A DNA stretch of 64,000 bases from Streptomyces tsukubensis. Its GTDB lineage: Bacteria > Actinomycetota > Actinomycetes > Streptomycetales > Streptomycetaceae. The translations under genes and the position numbers were made by a program. The first letter of the stretch is position 1. The number at the start of each line of letters is the position of its first letter. The notes below the pieces were generated by a model, which was given only the letters and a program-made list of their open reading frames with translations, was not told the DNA's origin and did no database searches. The DNA is taken from NCBI RefSeq assembly GCF_003932715.1, contig NZ_CP020700.1, positions 992,001-1,056,000 of the forward strand, read 5' to 3'. Of this stretch, positions 27,123 through 37,919 are shown piece by piece.

Positions 27123-27602
27123 ATGAATGCGCAGAAAAACGTCCCGTCCCTCCTCGGCCGGGCGGGCGCGGTGTCCGCTCTGACGATTGCGGCGCTCGGC
27201 GGCACGCTGGTCGTGCCCGGCGGTACGCCGGAGGCCCAGGCCGCGGCCACGGCGCACGCGGGCAAGGCGCTCAAGATCGCCGCCTCCAAGAAGGGTGCTC
27301 CGTACAAGTACGGCGCGGCGGGACCGTCCCGCTTCGACTGCTCGGGGCTGACGGTCTACTCGTTCAAGAAGGCGGGCAAGAAGCTCCCGCGGACCGCTCA
27401 GCAGCAGTACAACAAGACCCGCAAGATCTCCGTGAAGTCGCGGAAGGCGGGTGACCTGGTCTTCTTCCACGGTCGGGGCGGTGTTTACCACGTGGGGATC
27501 TACGCCGGGAAGGGCAAGATCTGGCACTCCCCCAAGAGGGGTTCCTGGGTGAAGCTGGACAAGATCTGGAGCAAGAGCATCTCGTACGGCAGGGTTCGCT
27601 GA
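27123..27602 (+). CDS. Secreted NlpC/P60 peptidoglycan endopeptidase
   Basis: A 159-residue exported cell-wall hydrolase cutting stem peptides. The signal peptide runs to about AQA-AA (residue 41), and the rest is a compact NlpC/P60 domain with catalytic C73 (FDCSGLT), H123 (VYHVGIY) and H135 (WHSPKRG). There is no SH3 or LysM binding domain. The mature protein is very basic. GAAGGG lies six bases before the ATG, inside the end of a c-di-AMP riboswitch. Expression is therefore likely shut down when c-di-AMP is high. Confidence 0.94.
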   Translation: MNAQKNVPSLLGRAGAVSALTIAALGGTLVVPGGTPEAQAAATAHAGKALKIAASKKGAPYKYGAAGPSRFDCSGLTVYSFKKAGKKLPRTAQQQYNKTRKISVKSRKAGDLVFFHGRGGVYHVGIYAGKGKIWHSPKRGSWVKLDKIWSKSISYGRVR

Positions 27603-27624
27603 CCGACCGGAAGAGCTGAGGCGG

Positions 27625-27662
27625 TGCCGGGGGGCCGGGGCGGACGTGCCGGGCCCCCGGCC
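27625..27662. terminator. Hairpin between convergent hydrolase and HATPase genes
   Basis: CCGGGGGGCC (27627-27636) and GGGCCCCCGG (27651-27660) pair with one mismatch around a 14-base loop, 24 bases after the hydrolase stop. A direct repeat of TCGTTTCCCGGC follows. Confidence 0.6.
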
Positions 27663-27715
27663 GTCGTTTCCCGGCTGTCGTTTCCCGGCCGCGCCCGTGC
27701 GGCGCGGCGGGCCGG

Positions 27716-28162
27716 TCAGCCGGGGTCCGCGGGCCCGGCGCCGGACGGGTGCCAGGGCAGGGCGATCCAGACCGTCTTGCCGCCGTCCGGGGTCGGAGTG
27801 ACCGTCAGCCGGCCGCCGCTGTGCGCCGTGAGGCTGCGGACGATGACCATGCCCCGCCCGTTGTCCTGGCGGACGGCCGCGGGCAGCCGCTGCGGCCAGC
27901 GCGGGTGGCTGTCCGTCACCCCGATCCGCAGCTCCTCGTCCCGCTCCAGCAGCAGGGTCACGGTGAAGGTGGGCGACTGGCCGAAGGTGTGCTGGACGGC
28001 ATTGGTGGTCAGCTCCGAGACGATCAGCCGGATCGTGTCCAGGGCGTCCGACCCGGCGGGCAGACCCCATTCGGCAAGGGCCGCTGTCACATGTCGGCGC
28101 GCCACCGAAACCGAGGCCGCTTCGCTCGGCAGGGTGATCGAGTTCTCCAGGAGATCTGCCAT
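27716..28162 (-). CDS. HATPase-domain regulatory protein (anti-sigma-like)
   Basis: A 148-residue GHKL-fold protein of the Streptomyces ATP-binding regulator family. The N-box is LIVSELTTNAVQHTFG, the G1 region is GVTDSHPRWP, and the G2 box is DNGRGMVIVRSLTAHSGG. The start MADLLENSITLPSE at 28162 has AAAGGA ten bases upstream and matches usual N-termini; an ATG at 28207 is possible but lacks a ribosome site. Such proteins phosphorylate anti-anti-sigma factors; the partner is not nearby. Confidence 0.88.
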   Translation of the reverse strand: MADLLENSITLPSEAASVSVARRHVTAALAEWGLPAGSDALDTIRLIVSELTTNAVQHTFGQSPTFTVTLLLERDEELRIGVTDSHPRWPQRLPAAVRQDNGRGMVIVRSLTAHSGGRLTVTPTPDGGKTVWIALPWHPSGAGPADPG

Positions 28163-29870
<1,708 letters not shown>

Positions 29871-30112
29871 GGTGGCGTGCTCCCCCGCTCTCTGGGTGTT
29901 CCGGTGATCCGGCCGCCGAAGTGCTCCGGAGGTCCGGCACTCCGTCCGGCGCTCCGTCCGGCGTCCGTTGCAGGCCCGGTCCGCCGCCGCCGCTTTTGTA
30001 GGCAGCGCACAGAGGCTAACCGGGTGCGCTCCCGCTCCCCATGTGGTCATGCACACACTTCGGTGAAGGTCTGTTGTGAGATTCCGACTTTCCCACGGGG
30101 AGTTCCTTAGGC

Positions 30113-30125
30113 CAGGATCGGCGCC
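30113..30125 (+). promoter_or_regulatory. Possible -10 box of a leaderless bioB promoter
   Basis: CAGGAT at 30113-30118 lies seven bases before the bioB ATG, the spacing expected when transcription starts at the start codon. No ribosome site is visible. The -35 is unclear. Confidence 0.4.
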
Positions 30126-31400
30126 ATGGAGCTTCTCGGCAGACTGGTGGAGAAGGGGCTGCGGCGCGAGCCGCCGACCCGGGACGAGGCGCTGGCGGTA
30201 CTGGCGACCTCCGACGACGATGTGCTCGACGTGGTGGCCGCGGCGGGCCGGGTACGCCGTCAGTGGTTCGGCCGCCGGGTGAAACTCAACTATCTGGTCA
30301 ATCTGAAGTCCGGGCTGTGCCCCGAGGACTGCTCGTACTGCTCGCAGCGGCTCGGTTCGACGGCCGGGATCCTCAAGTACACCTGGCTGAAGCCGGAGGA
30401 GGCGTCGCAGGCGGCGGCCGCGGGGGTCGCGGGCGGCGCCAAGCGCGTCTGTCTGGTGGCCAGCGGCCGCGGTCCGACGGACCGCGACGTCGACCGGGTG
30501 TCACGGACGATCGAAACCATCAAGGAACAGAACGAGGGCGTCGAGGTGTGCGCCTGCCTCGGACTGCTCTCCGCGGGCCAGGCGGAGAAACTGCGCGGGG
30601 CGGGAGCCGACGCGTACAACCACAACCTCAACACGTCGGAGGCGACGTACGGGGAGATCACGACCACCCACACCTACGCGGACCGGGTGGAGACCGTGCA
30701 GCAGGCGCAGTCCGCCGGTCTGTCGGCCTGTTCCGGGCTGATCGCGGGGATGGGCGAGACGGACGAGGACCTGGTCGACGTCGTCTTCGCGCTGCGGGAG
30801 CTCGACCCCGATTCGGTACCGGTGAACTTCCTGATCCCCTTCGAGGGCACCCCGCTGGCGAAGGAGTGGAACCTGACGCCGCAGCGCTGTCTGCGGATCC
30901 TCGCGATGGTGCGGTTCGTCTGCCCCGATGTGGAGGTACGGCTCGCGGGCGGCCGCGAGGTCCATCTGCGGACCCTCCAGCCGCTCGCACTGCACCTGGC
31001 CAACTCCATCTTCCTCGGCGACTATCTGACGAGTGAGGGCCAGGCCGGGCGGGCCGACCTCGACATGATCGCGGACGCGGGCTTCGAGGTGGAGGGCGCC
31101 GGGACGACCACACTGCCCGCGCACCGGACGGGCGGCGCACCGGACGGTGCGCAGGGCGGGGGACCGGGCTGCGGATCGCACCCGGCCGCCGACGGGACCG
31201 CGGGATCCGTCTGCGGTCCGGCCGGGGAGGCCGGTTGCGGCTCCGGCGCCGGTTGCGGTCACGCCACCGGTCCCGGATGCGGTTCCACCGCAACGACCGA
31301 AACCAGCAGGGCGACCGGGGCGGCGGGCGGCGGGCCGCGTCCCGATCTGGTGACGGTACGCCGCCGCGGCGCGGGCACCGAGGTGGCGCCCAATGCCTGA
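30126..31400 (+). CDS. bioB: Biotin synthase with cysteine-rich C-terminal extension
   Basis: A 424-residue radical SAM enzyme inserting sulfur into dethiobiotin. The CxxxCxxC motif (CPEDCSYC) binds the 4Fe-4S cluster, and the [16 protein letters not shown] and [10 protein letters not shown] regions match BioB. After the barrel ends near residue 335, about 85 further residues follow with five Cys in Gly-rich contexts (GCGSH, VCGP, GCGS, GCGH, GCGS), longer than E. coli BioB (about 346). The tail may bind metal or feed sulfur/iron, which is inference. It overlaps bioA by eight bases. Confidence 0.95.
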   Translation: MELLGRLVEKGLRREPPTRDEALAVLATSDDDVLDVVAAAGRVRRQWFGRRVKLNYLVNLKSGLCPEDCSYCSQRLGSTAGILKYTWLKPEEASQAAAAGVAGGAKRVCLVASGRGPTDRDVDRVSRTIETIKEQNEGVEVCACLGLLSAGQAEKLRGAGADAYNHNLNTSEATYGEITTTHTYADRVETVQQAQSAGLSACSGLIAGMGETDEDLVDVVFALRELDPDSVPVNFLIPFEGTPLAKEWNLTPQRCLRILAMVRFVCPDVEVRLAGGREVHLRTLQPLALHLANSIFLGDYLTSEGQAGRADLDMIADAGFEVEGAGTTTLPAHRTGGAPDGAQGGGPGCGSHPAADGTAGSVCGPAGEAGCGSGAGCGHATGPGCGSTATTETSRATGAAGGGPRPDLVTVRRRGAGTEVAPNA

Positions 31401-32691
31401 GCTGCCGGTACCGGAGCTGCTCGCGCTCGACCGGGCGCACGTCTGGCATCCGTACGCCCCGATGCCCGGCCGTACCGACCCCCTGGTCGTCGCTTCCGCT
31501 TCGGGGGTACGGCTGCGGCTCGCCGAACCGGCGCACGGCCGGCACGAACTGATCGACGGCATGTCGTCCTGGTGGTCCGCGCTGCACGGCTACAACCACC
31601 CGGTGCTCAACGAGGCCGCGCGCGGCCAGCTGGACCGGATGAGCCATGTGATGTTCGGCGGACTCACCCACGAGCCCGCCGTACGGCTGGCGGCCCGGCT
31701 CGTGGAGATCACCCCCGAGCCGCTGCGCCATGTCTTCCTCAGCGATTCGGGCTCCGTCTCCGTCGAGGTCGCGGTGAAGATGTGCCTCCAGTACTGGCGC
31801 TCGGCCGGGCGGCCCGCCAAACAGCGGCTGCTGACCTGGCGCGGCGGCTACCACGGCGACACCTGGCAGCCGATGTCGGTGTGCGACCCCGACGGCGGGA
31901 TGCACCAGCTCTGGTCGGGCGTACTGCCGGAGCAGATATTCGCCGACGCGCCCCCCGCCGGATACGACGCCTACGACGAGACGTACGCCGACCATCTGCG
32001 GGACATGGTGGCCCGGCACGCCGACGAGACGGCGGCGGTCATCGTCGAACCGGTGGTGCAGAACGCGGGCGGGATGCGCTTCCACTCGCCCGCCTACCTC
32101 CGGGTGCTGCGGGAGGCCTGTGACGAGCACGGGGTACTGCTGGTCTTCGACGAGATCGCCACGGGCTTCGGCCGCACCGGGACGCTCTTCGCGGCCGGTC
32201 ACGCGGGCGTATCGCCCGATGTGATGTGCCTGGGCAAGGCGCTCACCGGCGGCTATCTCTCCATGGCCGCGACGCTGTGCACCCCGGAGGTCGCCGAGGG
32301 GATCTCGCGCGGCGAGTTCCCCGTACTGGCGCACGGGCCCACGTTCATGGCCAATCCCCTGGCCGCCTCGGTCGCGCACGCGTCGATCGGCCTGCTGCTG
32401 GACCAGGACTGGGCGTTCGAGGTCAAGCGCATCGAGACCGGTCTGCGGGAGGGCCTGGCGCCGGCCGTGGAGCTGCCGGGGGTCACCGGCGTCCGGGTGC
32501 TCGGCGCGATCGGGGTCGTCCAGCTCGACCATCCGGTGGACATGGCGGCCGCCACGGCCGCGGCGGTCCGCGCGGGTGTGTGGCTGCGGCCGTTCCGGGA
32601 CCTGGTGTACGTGATGCCGCCGTTCGTGACGGGCGACGAGGATCTGGGCACGTTGTGCGATGCGGTCCTCGCGGCCGCCGCCGCGGGATGA
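31393..32691 (+). CDS. bioA: Adenosylmethionine-8-amino-7-oxononanoate aminotransferase
   Basis: A 432-residue class III PLP aminotransferase using S-adenosylmethionine as amino donor. HVWHPYAPM is the diagnostic BioA N-terminus, [11 protein letters not shown] and WRGGYHGDT follow, [14 protein letters not shown] carries the PLP aspartate, and the lysine is in [11 protein letters not shown]. Its ATG lies inside the end of bioB, so translation is coupled. It converts the BioF product to 7,8-diaminopelargonate. Confidence 0.95.
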   Translation: MPELPVPELLALDRAHVWHPYAPMPGRTDPLVVASASGVRLRLAEPAHGRHELIDGMSSWWSALHGYNHPVLNEAARGQLDRMSHVMFGGLTHEPAVRLAARLVEITPEPLRHVFLSDSGSVSVEVAVKMCLQYWRSAGRPAKQRLLTWRGGYHGDTWQPMSVCDPDGGMHQLWSGVLPEQIFADAPPAGYDAYDETYADHLRDMVARHADETAAVIVEPVVQNAGGMRFHSPAYLRVLREACDEHGVLLVFDEIATGFGRTGTLFAAGHAGVSPDVMCLGKALTGGYLSMAATLCTPEVAEGISRGEFPVLAHGPTFMANPLAASVAHASIGLLLDQDWAFEVKRIETGLREGLAPAVELPGVTGVRVLGAIGVVQLDHPVDMAAATAAAVRAGVWLRPFRDLVYVMPPFVTGDEDLGTLCDAVLAAAAAG

Positions 32692-32716
32692 GGCGGGCAT
32701 GGGCAGGGAGAACGGT

Positions 32717-33436
32717 ATGACGCCGGGAGTGGTGATCGTCTCCGGGACGGGCACCGAGATCGGGAAGACCGTGGTCACGGCCGCGGTCGCCGCGCTGGCC
32801 CGGGCCCGGGGAGTGGGCGTCGCGGTGGTGAAGCCCGCGCAGACCGGTGTCGGACCGGACGAGCCGGGCGATGTCGGCGAGGTGGCGCGGCTTGCGGGCC
32901 CGGTGCACGGGGTCGAACTGGCGCGCTATCCGGAGCCGCTGGCGCCGGCGACGGCGGCCCGGCGCGCCGGGGCCCCGGCCGTACGGCCCCGGGACGCGGC
33001 CGACGCGGTGGCGAAGGCCGCCGTGGAACACGGCCTGGTGCTGGTGGAGGGTGCGGGCGGGCTGCTCGTCAGGTTCGACGACGACGGGGGCACGCTCGCG
33101 GACACGGCCGCCCTGCTGGACGCCCCGGTGCTGCTCGTCGCGCCTGCCGGGCTCGGCACCCTCAACGGGGTGGCGCTGACGGCCGAGGTGCTGCGCGCCC
33201 GCGGTGTCGGCCTGCTCGGTGTGGTCGTCGGCAGCTGGCCCGGGTGCCCGGATCTGGCGGCCCGCTGCAATCTGACGGACCTGCCTGCGGTCGCGGGCGC
33301 ACCGCTGCTCGGCGCGGTTCCCGAGGGCGCGGGCGGTCTGTCCCCCGCGGTCTTCCGGCGGCGGGCGGCGGACTGGCTGGCGCCGGAGCTGGGCGGGCGC
33401 TGGGACGCGGCGGCCTTCACCGCTGCCGCGGGGTGA
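32717..33436 (+). CDS. bioD: Dethiobiotin synthetase
   Basis: A 239-residue ATP-dependent enzyme closing the ureido ring. The P-loop is SGTGTEIGKTVVT, followed by KPAQTG, VEGAGGLLVRFD and LGTLNGVALT, all BioD signatures. An ATG at 32699 is in frame, but AGGGAG lies about seven bases before the ATG at 32717, which gives the expected MTPGVVIVSGTGTE start. It ends the bioBAD operon. Confidence 0.94.
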   Translation: MTPGVVIVSGTGTEIGKTVVTAAVAALARARGVGVAVVKPAQTGVGPDEPGDVGEVARLAGPVHGVELARYPEPLAPATAARRAGAPAVRPRDAADAVAKAAVEHGLVLVEGAGGLLVRFDDDGGTLADTAALLDAPVLLVAPAGLGTLNGVALTAEVLRARGVGLLGVVVGSWPGCPDLAARCNLTDLPAVAGAPLLGAVPEGAGGLSPAVFRRRAADWLAPELGGRWDAAAFTAAAG

Positions 33437-33568
33437 CGCAGGTTCGGCAGGAGTGCCCGAGTTGTACGGTCCGGGGCGGGCGCCGCCACGGCGCGCGTCC
33501 CCCGGGGCGCAACCCGGTGCGTCCCCTTGCGTCCCGCGAACCCCGATCCGTCCCCCGCACCGCGATCC

Positions 33569-33600
33569 GTCCGTGGACAACAGGGTCCGTGGACAACAGG
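33569..33600. repeat. Two tandem copies of a 16-base unit after bioD
   Basis: GTCCGTGGACAACAGG occurs twice back to back (33569-33584, 33585-33600) and is followed by a partial third copy GTCCGTCC. It lies upstream of the methyltransferase gene. Confidence 0.85.
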
Positions 33601-33661
33601 GTCCGTCCGGGGCCGCAAGGGGGACAATGGGCGTGACGCACCCCGCCGGAGGAGGTCCGCG

Positions 33662-34405
33662 ATGCCCCTGCGCAGAACGACAGCTCCGCCCCGGGACGCC
33701 GGCGTCGATCATCCGCTCTTCTCCCGTTTCTACGTCCGCTTCGCCGGCCGTCTCGACACCCGCGCCGGTGTCGCGGCCCATCGGCGGGAGCTGCTGGACG
33801 GGCTCTCCGGCCGGGTCGTCGAGATCGGCGCGGGCAACGGTCTGAACTTCGCGCACTATCCGCGGGCCGTATCGGAGGTCGTGGCGATCGAACCGGAACG
33901 CACCCTGCGGGCCGCGGCGCTGGAGGCCGCGCGGCGGGCCGGGGTGCCGGTCGACGTGGTCCCGGGCACGGCGGAGGCGCTGCCGGTGAAGTCGGAGGCG
34001 TTCGACGCCGCGGTGGTGTCCCTGGTGCTCTGCTCCGTACGGGATGTGCCACGGGCCCTCGCGGAGCTGCGGCGGGTGCTGCGGCCCGGGGGCGAGCTGC
34101 GGTTCTTCGAGCACGGGCGGGCCGGAACCGCGGGGCGGTTGCGGGTGCAGCGGGCGCTGGACGCGACGGTGTGGCCCCGGCTGTTCGGGAACTGCCACAC
34201 GGCCCGCGATCCGCTCGCGGAGCTGTCGGCCGCCGGGTTCGAGCTCGGCGCGTACCGCCGGCTGACGGTCCCCGACGGCGGTCCCACCCTCCCGACGTCG
34301 CCGTGTGTCCTGGGCGTGGCCCGCCGTCCGTTCCCGCCCCCGGAGGACCCTCCGGAGGACCGTCCGGAGGGCGCACCGCCCGGCGGCTCGGTGCCGCAGC
34401 CCTGA
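33662..34405 (+). CDS. Class I SAM-dependent methyltransferase
   Basis: A 247-residue methyltransferase with motif I VVEIGAGNGLNFAHY, acidic post-I residue in VAIEPE, and a FFEHGRAG segment, closest to the UbiE/Methyltransf_11 type. The substrate is unknown. A Pro/Glu-rich C-terminal tail of about 30 residues is likely disordered. GGAGGAGG lies seven to eight bases before the ATG. It is 225 bases after bioD and probably has its own promoter. Confidence 0.9.
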   Translation: MPLRRTTAPPRDAGVDHPLFSRFYVRFAGRLDTRAGVAAHRRELLDGLSGRVVEIGAGNGLNFAHYPRAVSEVVAIEPERTLRAAALEAARRAGVPVDVVPGTAEALPVKSEAFDAAVVSLVLCSVRDVPRALAELRRVLRPGGELRFFEHGRAGTAGRLRVQRALDATVWPRLFGNCHTARDPLAELSAAGFELGAYRRLTVPDGGPTLPTSPCVLGVARRPFPPPEDPPEDRPEGAPPGGSVPQP

Positions 34406-34465
34406 GGGCCCTCGCGGCGCGGAAAAGGCCTGGCCTCCGCCGGTCCGCCGTGCTTGGGTCGAACC

Positions 34466-34915
34466 ATGAGCGACCTGCGCATACACACCCGTACCGCCCG
34501 TGCCGACGAGGCCGGGGCCGTCCTCTCCTTCTGGAAGGAGGCGGCGGAGGGAACCAGCATCACCGACGACACCGACGGTGTCGTCGCGCTGATCACGCGC
34601 GACCCCGATGCGCTGATCCTCGCCGAGACGGAGGACGGCACGCTGGTGGGTTCGGTGATCGCCGGGTACGACGGCTGGCGCTGCTCCCTCTACCGGCTCG
34701 CGGTGCTGCCCGCGTACCGCAGGCGGGGAATCGCATCGGTGCTGCTCACGGCCGCCGAGCGGCGGTTCGACGCCGTCGGCGGGCGGCGCGGGGACGCCAT
34801 GGTGCTGGAGAGCAACGAGCCCGCCCACCGGGCGTGGGCGGCCGCCGGATACCACCGCGAGGACCACTGGCGGCGCTGGGTGAAGCCGCTCGACCGGCAG
34901 CGGAGCACCGTCTGA
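34466..34915 (+). CDS. GNAT-family N-acetyltransferase
   Basis: A 149-residue single-domain GNAT enzyme. The acetyl-CoA site motif A is LYRLAVLPAYRRRGIASVLL, and a conserved ESNEPAHRAWAAAGYH segment forms motif B. Substrate unknown. The ATG at 34466 has no clear ribosome site and TTGGGT lies six bases upstream, so a leaderless mRNA is possible. A strong hairpin terminator follows 20 bases after the stop. Confidence 0.9.
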   Translation: MSDLRIHTRTARADEAGAVLSFWKEAAEGTSITDDTDGVVALITRDPDALILAETEDGTLVGSVIAGYDGWRCSLYRLAVLPAYRRRGIASVLLTAAERRFDAVGGRRGDAMVLESNEPAHRAWAAAGYHREDHWRRWVKPLDRQRSTV

Positions 34916-34934
34916 GCGCAGCGCCGACTGTCGT

Positions 34935-34965
34935 ACGGCCCCGGGGGTTCCGCCCCCGGGGCCGT
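34935..34965 (+). terminator. Hairpin terminator after the GNAT gene
   Basis: Perfect 13-base arms (34935-34947 and 34953-34965) around the loop TTCCG, followed by TTTCC. Confidence 0.88.
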
Positions 34966-34969
34966 TTCC

Positions 34970-35345
34970 GTCCCGTCACCCTGCCGCGGGCGGTCACTCT
35001 CGGGGGCGACGGGTACGAGGCGCCCGGCGCACCCCCGGCCGTGCGGGGGCGCCCTCCCCGGGCCGGGGGACCCCCGGTCCCCCGAGCGGACGGAAGCGCC
35101 GGGATGACACGTTGGTTATGGTTTCGGTGCCGCTTCTCCCGCGGCGCCCGGTCCGCCCCCTCCTCCGGCCCCTGCACAGGGGCACCGAGGGCCCCCGTAG
35201 AGGACTTTGCCGATCCTTTACGATGGGGGGACCCATCTGTCGTCACCGAGGAAAGGTGTGAGCGTCCGTCCATGGACGAGCCTCCCAGTAGCAGACATCA
35301 ATTCCGCCTCCCGCCCCGATCGCGCCGTGGGACGGAGGTGGCCCG
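34970..35345. other. Leader region of the CNNM gene pair
   Basis: About 376 bases with two small hairpins, GGGGGACC/GGTCCCCC (35065-35083) and CCCCTG/CAGGGG (35169-35182). A 25-codon frame from ATG 35272 ends at a TGA overlapping the next ATG (ATGA at 35346-35349), a possible coupled leader peptide. No known metal riboswitch motif was recognised. Confidence 0.45.
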
Positions 35346-36782
35346 ATGACCGAGGTGCTCCTCCTCTTCGTGGCGCTTCTGCTCTCCCTCGCGTGCGGTG
35401 TCTTCGTCGCGGCGGAGTTCTCTCTGACCACCGTCGAGCGCGCCGATCTCGAAGCGGCCGCGGCCCGTGGTGAGCGCGGGGCCGCCAGTGCCCTGAAGGC
35501 CGTCCGCGGCCTCACCTTCCAGCTCTCCGGCGCCCAGCTCGGCATCACCGTCACGAACCTGATCGTCGGCATGCTCTCCGAGCCGTCGATCGCCAAGCTG
35601 ATCCGCGGCCCGATGGAGGATCTGGGCCTGTCGCCGACGGCCGCGTCCTCCGTGGCGCTCGTCCTCGGTACGGCCATGTCCACGGTCGTCCTGATGGTCG
35701 TGGGCGAGCTGGTCCCCAAGAACTGGGCGATTTCTTCGCCGCTCGCGGTGGCCAAGGTCGCGGCGCCCCTGCAGCGGCTGTTCACCGCCGCCTTCAAGCC
35801 GCTGATCAGCCATCTCAACAACACCGCCAACCGCATCCTGCGCCGGCTCGGCATGGAGCCGACCGAGGAGCTGGCCTCCGCGCGCAGCCCGCAGGAGCTG
35901 GTCGCGCTCGCCCGCCATTCGGCGAAGGAGGGCGCGCTGGAGGCCGATACGGCGGAGCTGTTCGTACGGACCCTGAATCTGGCCGAGCTGACCGCGGAGA
36001 ACGTGATGACCCCACGGGTCCAGGTCACCGCGCTGGAGGTCCAGGCGACCGCCGAGGACGTGGCCAACGCCACCCGGGCGACCGGACTGTCCCGCTTCCC
36101 GGTCTACCGGGGCAATCTGGACACGGTCGTCGGTATCGCGCATATCAAGGACGTTCTGGCGATCCCGGCCGCCGAGCGGCCGCGCACCGGCGTCTCCGAG
36201 GTGCTGCGCGAACCCCTGCTGGTCCCCGAGACGCTGACCGTGGACCGGCTCCTGGACCGGCTCGGCGGCCGCTCCACGATGGCTGTGGTCATCGACGAGT
36301 ACGGCGGCACGGCCGGTGTGGCGACGTTGGAGGACATCGTCGAGGAAGTCGTCGGCGAGGTGCGCGACGAGCACGATCCGCAGGAGACCCCCGACCTGGC
36401 CGCCGCCGGGCTCGACGCCGACGGCCGGGCCCTGTGGTCGGCGGACGGCGCCGCCCGCACCGACCAGCTCGAACGGGTCGGCCTGAAGGTGCCGGACGGT
36501 CCCTACGAGACGCTGGCCGGTCTGATCGCCACCGAGCTGGGCCGGATCCCGGTCGAGGGCGACCGGATGGACATCCGGGGCTGGCGTCTCGACGTGGTCG
36601 ACGCGTCGGGCCGGCGGGCCGCGCGGGTCCTGCTGCACGCGCCGCTGCCGTCGGAGACCGAGGAGGCCGAAGGTTTCCCGGACCGGTCCGGAACGGCGGA
36701 GAAGACCGCGAAGTCCGGGAAGGCAGGCGATACCGGAACGGACAGCGGTTCGCGCCGTGACGCCGGGGAGGCCGGACGATGA
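35346..36782 (+). CDS. CNNM/CorC-type membrane protein with CBS domains (first of pair)
   Basis: A 478-residue protein of the DUF21-CBS family related to CorC/CNNM divalent-cation transporters (older name hemolysin family). The N-terminal DUF21 membrane domain has about four helices and the VGELVPKNWA motif. A CBS pair follows (TAENVMTPRVQ and the MAVVIDEYGGTAGVATLEDIVEEVVGE segment), then a CorC_HlyC domain and a charged tail. GGAGG lies six bases before the ATG. Its stop overlaps the next start (ATGA). Probable role: Mg2+ or related ion efflux or homeostasis. Confidence 0.9.
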   Translation: MTEVLLLFVALLLSLACGVFVAAEFSLTTVERADLEAAAARGERGAASALKAVRGLTFQLSGAQLGITVTNLIVGMLSEPSIAKLIRGPMEDLGLSPTAASSVALVLGTAMSTVVLMVVGELVPKNWAISSPLAVAKVAAPLQRLFTAAFKPLISHLNNTANRILRRLGMEPTEELASARSPQELVALARHSAKEGALEADTAELFVRTLNLAELTAENVMTPRVQVTALEVQATAEDVANATRATGLSRFPVYRGNLDTVVGIAHIKDVLAIPAAERPRTGVSEVLREPLLVPETLTVDRLLDRLGGRSTMAVVIDEYGGTAGVATLEDIVEEVVGEVRDEHDPQETPDLAAAGLDADGRALWSADGAARTDQLERVGLKVPDGPYETLAGLIATELGRIPVEGDRMDIRGWRLDVVDASGRRAARVLLHAPLPSETEEAEGFPDRSGTAEKTAKSGKAGDTGTDSGSRRDAGEAGR

Positions 36783-37792
36783 CCGCCATCCAGTTGCTCA
36801 TCGGTCTGGCGACCCTGGTCGTCAACGCCTTCTTCGTGGGTGCCGAGTTCGCCATGATCTCGGTGCGCCGCAGCCAGATCGAACCCGAGGCGGAGGCGGG
36901 CAACCGCCGCGCCAAGAGCGTCCTGTGGGGACTGGAGCACGTGTCGGCGCTGCTGGCCACGGCCCAGCTCGGCATCACGCTCTGCACCCTGGTCCTCGGT
37001 ATCGTCGCCGAGCCCGCGATCGAACACCTGCTGTCGCCGGTCCTCCACTCGATGGGCGTGCCGGAGGGTCTGATCCACCCGATCTCGTTCGTGATCGCCC
37101 TGTCGCTCGCAACGTATCTGCACATGCTCCTCGGCGAGATGGTGCCGAAGAACATCGCCCTGGCGGAACCGACCCGCAGCGCGCTGATCCTCGGCCCGCC
37201 GCTGGTCGCGGTGGCCCGGGCGCTGCGTCCGGTGATCTTCACGATCAACGCCTTCGCCAACACCCTGCTGCGGCTGCTGAAGGTGGAGACGAAGGACGAG
37301 GTCGCGGCAACCTTCTCGGACGACGAGCTGGCCCGTATGGTCAACGACTCCGGCGATGCCGGACTGCTCGACGACCGGGCCGCCGAGCGGCTGCGGGACG
37401 CCCTGGAGCTGGGCCGGCGCCCGGTCCGGGACGTGGTGATGCCCGCGGAGCGGGTCGTGTACGCACAGGCCGGGACGACTCCGGAGCAGCTGGAGCTGCT
37501 GTCGGCGCAGTCCGGGTACTCCCGCTTCCCGGTGATCGACGCGGGCCGCAGCATCCTCGGCTACCTCCATGTCAAGGACGCCCTGGACGCGGTGCCGCGC
37601 GATGTGCCGTTCCCGGCGACGGCCATGCGGCCGATCGCCCGGGTCCGGGCGGCGACGCCGCTGGACGACGTGCTGACGGCGATGCAGCGCAGCGGTACGC
37701 ATCTGGCCGCCGTGCAGAACGAGGACGGTGCCCCGGAGGGCCTGGTCACCATGGAGGACGTGCTGCGCGAGCTGGTGGGCCGCACGGACTGA
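36779..37792 (+). CDS. CNNM/CorC-type membrane protein with CBS domains (second of pair)
   Basis: A 337-residue partner of the previous gene, with a DUF21 membrane domain (MLLGEMVPKNIALAEP motif) and a CBS pair (RDVVMPAERVVYAQ and PEGLVTMEDVLRELVG). It stops after the CBS pair and lacks the CorC_HlyC domain. The four-base overlap and the matching architecture suggest the two proteins form a heteromeric transporter. Confidence 0.9.
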   Translation: MTAIQLLIGLATLVVNAFFVGAEFAMISVRRSQIEPEAEAGNRRAKSVLWGLEHVSALLATAQLGITLCTLVLGIVAEPAIEHLLSPVLHSMGVPEGLIHPISFVIALSLATYLHMLLGEMVPKNIALAEPTRSALILGPPLVAVARALRPVIFTINAFANTLLRLLKVETKDEVAATFSDDELARMVNDSGDAGLLDDRAAERLRDALELGRRPVRDVVMPAERVVYAQAGTTPEQLELLSAQSGYSRFPVIDAGRSILGYLHVKDALDAVPRDVPFPATAMRPIARVRAATPLDDVLTAMQRSGTHLAAVQNEDGAPEGLVTMEDVLRELVGRTD

Positions 37793-37904
37793 CACCGGCC
37801 CCGGGACCCGTTCCCGGACCGTCGGGCGAGCGGCCCGTCCCGTACTCCCTCCGGAGTCACGGGGCGGGCCGCCGCCGTACGCGCGCCCGGCCCCTACCGG
37901 AGGG

Positions 37905-37919
37905 TAGGATCTTGCGGCC
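37905..37919 (+). promoter_or_regulatory. -10 box of a likely leaderless promoter (SGNH hydrolase)
   Basis: TAGGAT (37905-37910) is nine bases before the ATG and no ribosome site lies between. Confidence 0.45.
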
